A stretch of DNA of 8,281 bases, taken from assembly GCA_016742295.1 (NCBI GenBank), contig JACVCA010000044.1, positions 1 to 8,281 of the forward strand, written 5' to 3'. The first letter of the stretch is position 1. Each line of letters begins with the position of its first letter. This stretch comes from Alphaproteobacteria bacterium (GTDB lineage Bacteria > Pseudomonadota > Alphaproteobacteria > JAGOMX01). The translations under genes and the position numbers were made by a program. The notes under the pieces were generated by a model, which was not told where the DNA came from, did not search any database, and saw only the letters and a program-made list of their open reading frames with translations. Positions 1 through 5,525 of the stretch are shown in pieces.

Positions 1-220
1 ATTTAAGTGCAAGTCCAGAGCGGGGCCTGATTTGAGCTTCATGACCTTTAGGTAGAGCAATGATCACCCCGGTAGGGATTAGCGTTCTTTGGCCAGGGCT
101 TATGATTATATCTTCAAAAATGGCAGCACTTAAATCCATGCCGGCACTTTCACAGCTTCCATAGCTGGGAAGAGGCAAATCTTTGGCGTGATCAAGGGAG
201 TAAATTGCAACGGGTGTCAT
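1..220 (-). CDS. dut: dUTP diphosphatase (dUTPase), N-terminal half, cut by window edge
   Basis: The enzyme hydrolyses dUTP to dUMP and pyrophosphate, keeping uracil out of DNA and supplying dUMP for thymidylate synthesis; it is a cytoplasmic homotrimer. Reading the minus strand from ATG at 220 gives 73 residues before the left edge. Trimeric dUTPase motif 1 is visible as AGMDLSA (residues 26-32) and motif 2 as RPRSGLA (65-71). The intervening PGQRTLIPTGV stretch and ALPKG also fit the family. Motifs 3-5, including the catalytic Tyr motif and the C-terminal P-loop-like motif, lie outside the window; a full protein is usually about 150 residues, so roughly half is missing. The start is supported by an AGGA ribosome site 7 bases upstream. 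The frame stays open upstream to a stop at 266-268, with only a TTG as alternative start. It is transcribed away from the plus-strand gene at 502. Identification rests on the two motifs and their spacing and is secure. Confidence 0.95.
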   Translation of the reverse strand, partial: MTPVAIYSLDHAKDLPLPSYGSCESAGMDLSAAIFEDIIISPGQRTLIPTGVIIALPKGHEAQIRPRSGLALK

Positions 221-227
221 TCGGCTG

Positions 228-231
228 TCCT
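228..231 (-). promoter_or_regulatory. Shine-Dalgarno site of dut
   Basis: AGGA on the minus strand lies 7 bases before the ATG at 220. It decides in favour of this ATG over the in-frame TTG at 262. Confidence 0.7.
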
Positions 232-424
232 GGTTAATAGGGTCGGTTGGGGCAATATACAAATTTTAAGGTGAAAGGGAAAGGGAAGATTAGAGGAGTG
301 AATAAAATTTATAAAAGCCTTAAAGAGTTCTCTTCTTTTTTGTTACATCATAAGGGTATAGCTGAACATTCAAAAAAATATTTCTCAATAAAATATTAAT
401 AATTATATGATTTAATTATTTTTA

Positions 425-430
425 TATAAT
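425..430 (+). promoter_or_regulatory. Candidate -10 box for the small secreted-protein gene
   Basis: A perfect TATAAT lies about 34 bases before the ATG at 464 and 72 before the ATG at 502. No good -35 hexamer sits at the usual distance (402-407 reads ATTATA). The surroundings (about 375-500) are so AT-rich that TATAAT-like words are expected by chance, so this is only a candidate. A start about 7 bases downstream would give a leader of roughly 27 bases to the ATG at 464. Confidence 0.35.
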
Positions 431-471
431 AAAAAAAACTTTAATACACAATATATAGAAATAATGAAAGG

Positions 472-478
472 AAAAAAA
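472..478 (+). other. A7 tract at the presumed start of the small gene; slippage or frameshift site
   Basis: The ATG at 464 opens a reading frame that ends after five codons (MKGKK, stop at 479-481). Adding a single A to this A7 run joins that ATG in frame to the 502 gene and yields MKGKKIKNYFKFLMLAI at the N-terminus: a basic n-region running straight into the hydrophobic stretch, a textbook signal peptide. Without the extra A, the ATG at 502 has no Shine-Dalgarno sequence near it and leaves a signal with no positive n-region. The tract could be a sequencing or assembly error, a true frameshift, or a site of polymerase slippage. Confidence 0.6.
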
Positions 479-501
479 TAAAAAATTACTTTAAATTTTT
501 A

Positions 502-1092
502 ATGCTTGCAATTTTTGTAATTGCAGGACCTACTTCAGGCTCTTTTTATCAAGCAATCGGGTCTGATACCTATGATCCTACTAAAAAAGCTCCCTCTAAC
601 TTGCATGAAGTAAGTGAGTTGGCAAAATATATTGGTACCATTATTGATCTAAACCCACAATTTAAACCACTTTCTGAAGAGAAGGCAACTAATAAAGCTG
701 TAGCAATCGCAAAGATGAAAGCCATCCATGCTAGTGACCGCACATCTGAATATGATGAAAAAAGTTATTTTAATACTAAAGATCCTAAAGTTCTTGAAAA
801 AATATATAATGCCGTGGAAAGTGGTCCAAAAGAATGTATGATTAATAATGCAAATATATACAGTTTAATCCTCGATATTAACCCAAAGGATGTAGGTATT
901 AATTCTGACGACCTTGGGTATGTTTCTACTAAAGACTCAACTCCCACTAACAGGGTCTTACTGGTAATTTCAGGTATTAAGACTTCAAGCAAATGGGATA
1001 TAAGTAGTGCACGTATAACATCAGTTTATCCAATCTCTAAACTAATGTATGGGACTCTTCAATCGAAAGCAGCTAAAACAATTAATAGTTAA
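502..1092 (+). CDS. Small exported protein of unknown function, start uncertain
   Basis: I do not recognise this 196-residue protein. Residues 1-18 are hydrophobic (LAIFVIAG) and look like the core of a Sec signal peptide with possible cleavage near residues 13-18. The frame is open upstream to a stop at 442-444, and the codons before 502 read KKIKNYFKFL, the missing basic n-region. The likely true start is the ATG at 464, one base out of frame across an A7 run; a non-standard ATA at 478 preceded by AAGGA is the other option. The mature part has a charged, probably helical segment (about 55-80), one cysteine (112), and a C-terminal pair of likely beta strands, RVLLVIS (151-157) and RITSVYPIS (171-179). 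The second strand faintly recalls the TAYP strand of RelE/colicin-type RNases, but no catalytic set can be assigned. The gene is more AT-rich than addAB and faces the F-box gene across a shared terminator. That it is a real gene is likely; its function is open. Confidence 0.7.
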   Translation: MLAIFVIAGPTSGSFYQAIGSDTYDPTKKAPSNLHEVSELAKYIGTIIDLNPQFKPLSEEKATNKAVAIAKMKAIHASDRTSEYDEKSYFNTKDPKVLEKIYNAVESGPKECMINNANIYSLILDINPKDVGINSDDLGYVSTKDSTPTNRVLLVISGIKTSSKWDISSARITSVYPISKLMYGTLQSKAAKTINS

Positions 1093-1113
1093 TTGAAGAA
1101 AATTTAAAAAACC

Positions 1114-1146
1114 AATCTCTCGTCTATTGTTTATAGGCGAGAGATT
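1114..1146. terminator. Bidirectional intrinsic terminator between convergent genes
   Basis: A 14-base-pair stem (1114-1127 with 1133-1146, one G-U type pair, otherwise perfect) encloses the loop TGTTT. The GC-rich part of the stem is CTCTCG/CGAGAG. On the plus strand the right arm runs into TTTTATTTAAA; on the minus strand the stem is followed by TTTTTTAAATTT. It can therefore stop transcription from both sides: the plus gene ends 21 bases before it and the minus F-box gene ends 40 bases beyond it. Confidence 0.9.
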
Positions 1147-1186
1147 TTATTTAAATAGAATGCAGTTTCTTATATATTGTAATAAC

Positions 1187-1954
1187 TTATTGAAGCTTAA
1201 GCAAATCGTATTGGCATTTATAATTTTTCCAATAGTTTGCGCGTTCCTCATCTTTGATTACATTTTCTCCTTTTTCATAAGAATTTGCAAGATTTAACCT
1301 TTCAGAGGGATCTGCACTCGCGATCTGCTCCCACCAAAATGCATGAATAATTTTTTCAATATTTAGGACTGCAGGAGTGCAGCTTGAGAGATGAATGGTA
1401 TAATCTATCATCTCATCTCTTTTCAAAGAGAGCTTGTTTTGAATATCCTCAATAGCATCCTTATAGCCTAATTTATAACTCACAAACATAAGCATACGAT
1501 AAAATTCCCAATTTCTCGTAGAATTTTCTCGAGATTCAGGAGTAAAGTATTTAAAGTGATCAGTATAAGATTTCTTAGCAACATCAAACAGTCGTTTCCC
1601 AGCGGCAATTTTATAATCCCCTTCTGCATTTATCATAAGTAGCTTCAATCTTGCCGGAATAACACCGGGGTTCTCATTGATAGTGTTAATAAGCTCTTCG
1701 TCATTTTCAGGTAATTTTGAAGTATGCTGGTCAACAATCATTTTGAACTCCTTGCAAAGAATTCTGGTATTAAATAAGTCCTTATCTGTTAAATCAGGAA
1801 TAAAAGATAATAGCAGTTCCACTGGTAAAACACTAAAGTTTGAGGACCTCAAAGAGGCAGCTTCCTCTGACTCGGTTGCATGAGAGGGGCAATAATATAG
1901 ATTAACCCCCAAACTAAATACTATGATAAATCTATAAAAATTTAGCTTATTCAT
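1187..1954 (-). CDS. Exported F-box protein with a Sel1-like C-terminal repeat; putative host-directed effector
   Basis: The 255-residue product starts with a signal peptide: basic MNKLNFYR, hydrophobic FIIVFSLGVNL, and a likely cleavage after SHA (residue 26). An F-box follows at about residues 40-77: LPVELLLSFI, then DL at 59-60, then LCKEF (66-70) and a final D75, matching the consensus LPxELLxxIxxxL...DL...VCKxF almost position for position. F-boxes bind Skp1 in eukaryotic SCF ubiquitin ligases, and bacteria have no Skp1. The C-terminus (about 211-244) resembles one Sel1-like repeat: Y226, G229, V232, D235, A239, W242. The middle is probably helical and may hold degenerate repeats that bind a target. 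Known bacterial F-box proteins recruit host ubiquitination; that this one does so is inference. The Sec signal is odd for a cytosolic effector and implies a second export step or vesicle release. The ribosome site is weak (GAAGAAA, 7 bases before ATG). The gene lies 148 bases downstream of addA on the same strand. Confidence 0.85.
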   Translation of the reverse strand: MNKLNFYRFIIVFSLGVNLYYCPSHATESEEAASLRSSNFSVLPVELLLSFIPDLTDKDLFNTRILCKEFKMIVDQHTSKLPENDEELINTINENPGVIPARLKLLMINAEGDYKIAAGKRLFDVAKKSYTDHFKYFTPESRENSTRNWEFYRMLMFVSYKLGYKDAIEDIQNKLSLKRDEMIDYTIHLSSCTPAVLNIEKIIHAFWWEQIASADPSERLNLANSYEKGENVIKDEERANYWKNYKCQYDLLKLQ

Positions 1955-2007
1955 AATATTGTTTCTTCATAAATATTAAAAAAATGATATTAGGAATTTT
2001 AGTAAAT

Positions 2008-2036
2008 ATTTTATATAAAGTACATACTTTTTTGAA
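2008..2036 (-). promoter_or_regulatory. Candidate promoter of the F-box gene with a dyad in its spacer
   Basis: On the minus strand, TTCAAA (2036-2031) and TAAAAT (2013-2008) stand 17 bases apart, a fair -35/-10 pair in the 148-base gap upstream of the F-box gene. The spacer contains the perfect 6+2+6 inverted repeat AAAGTACATACTTT (2017-2030, plus strand), which could be an operator. The predicted leader is about 45-50 bases. The gap is strongly AT-rich, so chance matches are a real possibility. Confidence 0.35.
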
Positions 2037-2102
2037 TTTATACATTTTTCTTTCTTTATACTAAAATTTTGTAGAGAATATATAAATTTTATTTAAAAGA
2101 CT

Positions 2103-5100
2103 CTAGCTCTTCCTATTAAAATCTAATTCCATAAGCATAGGAATATGCGTCCATAAGATGGCACAGCGAATGGTATGATGAGGGTAGATATCTGCTAATA
2201 TTATTTTGTAAGCTTCCAATTGCTTAATGTAGCCTTGAGGCACTTCTTCTAGACTTCGGGCAGGCTTTTGATCCGTTTTATAATCAATAATTAAAACTTC
2301 ACTTTCAGTGACGACAAGCCTGTCAATTTGACCCGAAAGTGGTTGACCTGAAAGATATCCTGCAATTGGGACTTCAGCTTTGGATTGAGGACCAAAAATC
2401 AAAGAAAATGAAGGATGATTAAGGATGCCCAAAACGCTATTCAGGATATTCTCGTCATTTGCATAATCTCCTTTATTGGTCAAAAAACGTTGAGCTAAAA
2501 GGCGGTGATCTGCAACAGGGTGATACGCTAGATATTCAAGTAAACTATGAATGATCTTGCCACGCTTGAAAGGGTTATTTGGATTGGCTTCAAAAGGTTT
2601 AAATGTCTTGGTGGTATGGAGTTGAGAAGGTCTTAAAAATGTTTGTTGTAAATTTTCGTGAGGAGGCTTTTGCAACATCCAAGCTGGAATTTCATTCATA
2701 TCAGTTTGTAGAGGTTTAGCTAGTGGGTCAGAAGGCGTTAAATTTATTTCTTGCGGGCAGCTTAAGCGCAGCCCAGTACCTTGCCATCCTGCAAAGATTT
2801 CTTGCCCAAAATCAAATTCAATAGCTTGAGTTGATATTTTAAGCGCATTTTGAATGTGCGTATACCAATTCTTTTGTTCACCTTCACGTCTTGTTTGCCA
2901 ACCGCAAATATAAAGCCTGTCTTCTGCACGAGTCATGGCGACATAAAGCAAACGCAAATATTCTTGGTTAATCTCTTTTTGAACGTTAGTCTTAAAATCG
3001 ATTGTGTGAGGTGTATCTTCTGCAGCGGATGGTAGCCAAATAGGAAGGCTGTGGCCGTCCGGCAGATTGACCCAGGCAATTTTTTCACGGGATTGGGGTG
3101 GGTGAACGGTATCAGGAATAAAAACAATCGGTGCTTGTAATCCTTTGGCAGCATGGACTGTCATAATGCGTACTTCATTACGTTCGCCTTCTTCCATATC
3201 TCGCTTGATCTCAATCTCACCAGATTCGAGCCAGGCAAGAAAACCTTGTAAGCATGAGGTGTGGGTTTGTTGATAGGCTAGTGCAAGTGACATAAATTCT
3301 TCAAGAGGATCAAGGGCGTCATAACCTAAGCGACCAATAAGGGCTTTCTTTCCGCCTAAAGTCGTTAAAATATAAGAAAATAGCTCATAAGGTTGGAGGT
3401 GTTTTGAGACCTTTAAAAGGTCTCTAAGATAAGTAAAAGCCTTTACAATGGTTACATCTTGGCCCTGGTAGCTTTTTAATTGTTGCCAGAGCGATAAAGG
3501 TTCACGCCCGTAAGCTAAGTTAAAAAGTTGTTCTTCATTCAAACCAATAAGAGGGCTCTTTAAGATAATGGCAAGATTTAAATCGTCTTCTTGCAGTAAT
3601 AAAAAACGTCCCACTGCCACAAGGTCCATGACTGCTAATTGTTTTAACAGAGCCATGCGATCTGTGCCAGCAATGGGAACTCCAAGTGATTTTAGAGCTT
3701 TGATCAATAGATTAAGGAATGAACAGCGCCTCCGCATTAAAATCATAATATCTTTGGGTTGAATCGGACGACCTTTAGAAGGAAGTATTTCACCCTTGGT
3801 AATCCAACTATGAATTTGTTGAGCAAGGCTGAGAGCTAGTTTTGCTTCCGGACGTTTTAAAGCTCCATAGGTCTGGGTGGGTGGCGTCCAGGGAAGCGTT
3901 TCAATTTCATCATCAACTTCTGCTAAAGGCCATATTTCAACCAATCCTCCATGACCATGTCGATGTGTACGATGTTGGATCCGTTCAGTATGGGCTGCAA
4001 TCCCTTCCTTCACTGAGTCTTGAGCAAATACACAATCGACAGTATCCAGGATGGCTTTTGTTGAACGGAAAGAAATATCTAGTGTGACCTCACGCCACTC
4101 TTGTTGAGAAGCTTGAATGGCTTGGGCAAAATCTCGGCGTTTTGCATGAAATACGTTTGGATCAGCACCCTGAAAACTATAAATAGACTGTTTGGCATCA
4201 CCTACAACAAAAAGTGTCCTTTGAGTTTGGCGGGCACTAAGTCCGGAAAAAAACTCTTCAGCAAGGCGAGCTATAACGTCCCATTGTTGTGCATTGGTGT
4301 CTTGGGCTTCATCAATTAAAATATGATCAATACCCCCATCAAGTTTATAAAGAACCCAAGGAGTAATTTCAGGTTGGGTGAGAAGGGTAACAGTGTGATC
4401 AATCAGATCGTCGTAATCAAGTAAAGCGCGCTTGGTTTTTAAATGCTGATAATGAGCTAAGATTTTTGATCCTAGTTGGGCCAAGGCCCAAGAAATCTGG
4501 CCTACTTTTAACTGTTTTAAGCTTAAGCAGAGCCGATATAAGCGATTTGCTTCAGCAGATAAAATATCTTCGATTTCTGGATGGGTCTTGATGATTGCTT
4601 GGGTGGCTAGGCAAGTGCGAATACTTCTCTCTTTAGTTAAAAAGACATCACAATAATCAGCGAATGTTATAGCGCGTGTTTGTGGATTTTCAAGCCAACT
4701 TGCTAGTCCTAAAGCTCGTTCACAATCTTTCTTACTGCCTAATTCAAGTGTTTTTATGATTGATTTTAGATGTAGGGGGTTGAAAGCCCTATCTTCACAA
4801 GCTTCCTTAATTAAGATTTCCTCAGTTACTTCCAGAGAAACACCAAGAAATTCTTCAAATAATTTTTTGTTTTCATTCAATTTTTTACGAGATGCGGTTT
4901 GCATCCAGTTTAATTTTTGCCTTTCGGAGATCAAGGTTTTTAAGCTATCCTGAAAGCTAGTTTCATCAAAGACGCTACTTAAATATTCAAGGCTTTTAGA
5001 AATAATAGGATCGTCTGTATGTTCGAGTGTATCAGTTTGAGCCTGTAACAACAACGCTTGTGCGGTTTGCTCATCTAGGATTGTGAAATGAGGGGAAAGC

Positions 5101-5525
5101 CCTGCTTCAAGTGGAAAACGTTTCAATAGAGATTGACAAAACCCGTGAATAGTCTGAATTTTCATGCCTCCTGGGACATCAATGACCTGAATAAAAAGGC
5201 GGCGTGCAAGCTCAATTGTTTTCTGTGAAGGCTGCCTGCCCAGTAACTGGTAAAGATCATCGTTAAGCCTATTTTCTTCAGCAGTTGCCCAATCACTCAG
5301 CTTTTTATGCAAACGATTAGCCATTTCTCCTGCAGCTGCACGTGTAAAGGTCAAACAAAGAATGCGCTCAGGTGCAAAACCTTCCAGCAGTAAATGTAAA
5401 ATACGATCTGTTAGAACCTTAGTTTTACCCGTTCCTGCTGAGGCGGCAACCCAAATGCAGGCTTTGGGATCGGCAGCAGAACGCTGTAAAATCTCTGCAG
5501 ATGTTTTTGGGAGAGCCGATATCAT
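2103..5525 (-). CDS. addA: AddA helicase-nuclease subunit, alphaproteobacterial type
   Basis: AddA is the 3'-5' SF1 motor and one of the two nucleases of AddAB, which unwinds and resects double-strand breaks for RecA loading in the cytoplasm. From the ATG at 5525 the protein has 1140 residues, normal for the family. Helicase motifs in order: Walker A ASAGTGKT (28-35); Ia CLTFTRAAAGEM (57-68); II DEAQD (405-409); III GDAKQSIYSFQGAD (442-455); IV SFRST around R487; V TVHAAKG (789-795); VI YVAMTRAEDR (861-870). The RecB-family nuclease at the C-terminus shows H993 in GKIIH, E1051, GQIDRL with D1068, and IDYKTDQ with D1081, K1083 and Q1086, so both activities look intact. A longer start at 5555 adds ten unlike residues; I prefer 5525 because its ATGA overlaps the addB stop by four bases, which suggests translational coupling. 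Neither start has a strong ribosome site. No hairpin terminator follows the stop. Confidence 0.97.
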   Translation of the reverse strand: MISALPKTSAEILQRSAADPKACIWVAASAGTGKTKVLTDRILHLLLEGFAPERILCLTFTRAAAGEMANRLHKKLSDWATAEENRLNDDLYQLLGRQPSQKTIELARRLFIQVIDVPGGMKIQTIHGFCQSLLKRFPLEAGLSPHFTILDEQTAQALLLQAQTDTLEHTDDPIISKSLEYLSSVFDETSFQDSLKTLISERQKLNWMQTASRKKLNENKKLFEEFLGVSLEVTEEILIKEACEDRAFNPLHLKSIIKTLELGSKKDCERALGLASWLENPQTRAITFADYCDVFLTKERSIRTCLATQAIIKTHPEIEDILSAEANRLYRLCLSLKQLKVGQISWALAQLGSKILAHYQHLKTKRALLDYDDLIDHTVTLLTQPEITPWVLYKLDGGIDHILIDEAQDTNAQQWDVIARLAEEFFSGLSARQTQRTLFVVGDAKQSIYSFQGADPNVFHAKRRDFAQAIQASQQEWREVTLDISFRSTKAILDTVDCVFAQDSVKEGIAAHTERIQHRTHRHGHGGLVEIWPLAEVDDEIETLPWTPPTQTYGALKRPEAKLALSLAQQIHSWITKGEILPSKGRPIQPKDIMILMRRRCSFLNLLIKALKSLGVPIAGTDRMALLKQLAVMDLVAVGRFLLLQEDDLNLAIILKSPLIGLNEEQLFNLAYGREPLSLWQQLKSYQGQDVTIVKAFTYLRDLLKVSKHLQPYELFSYILTTLGGKKALIGRLGYDALDPLEEFMSLALAYQQTHTSCLQGFLAWLESGEIEIKRDMEEGERNEVRIMTVHAAKGLQAPIVFIPDTVHPPQSREKIAWVNLPDGHSLPIWLPSAAEDTPHTIDFKTNVQKEINQEYLRLLYVAMTRAEDRLYICGWQTRREGEQKNWYTHIQNALKISTQAIEFDFGQEIFAGWQGTGLRLSCPQEINLTPSDPLAKPLQTDMNEIPAWMLQKPPHENLQQTFLRPSQLHTTKTFKPFEANPNNPFKRGKIIHSLLEYLAYHPVADHRLLAQRFLTNKGDYANDENILNSVLGILNHPSFSLIFGPQSKAEVPIAGYLSGQPLSGQIDRLVVTESEVLIIDYKTDQKPARSLEEVPQGYIKQLEAYKIILADIYPHHTIRCAILWTHIPMLMELDFNRKS

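Noticed and set aside
318..342. AAGA/TCTT mini-hairpin followed by a T run, resembling a terminator
   Set aside because: The stem is only about four pairs and no plus-strand gene ends just upstream of it.
375..500. Extremely AT-rich stretch considered as a replication origin or attachment site
   Set aside because: No DnaA-box cluster, iterons or flanking direct repeats were seen; it is better explained as an upstream region of the small gene.
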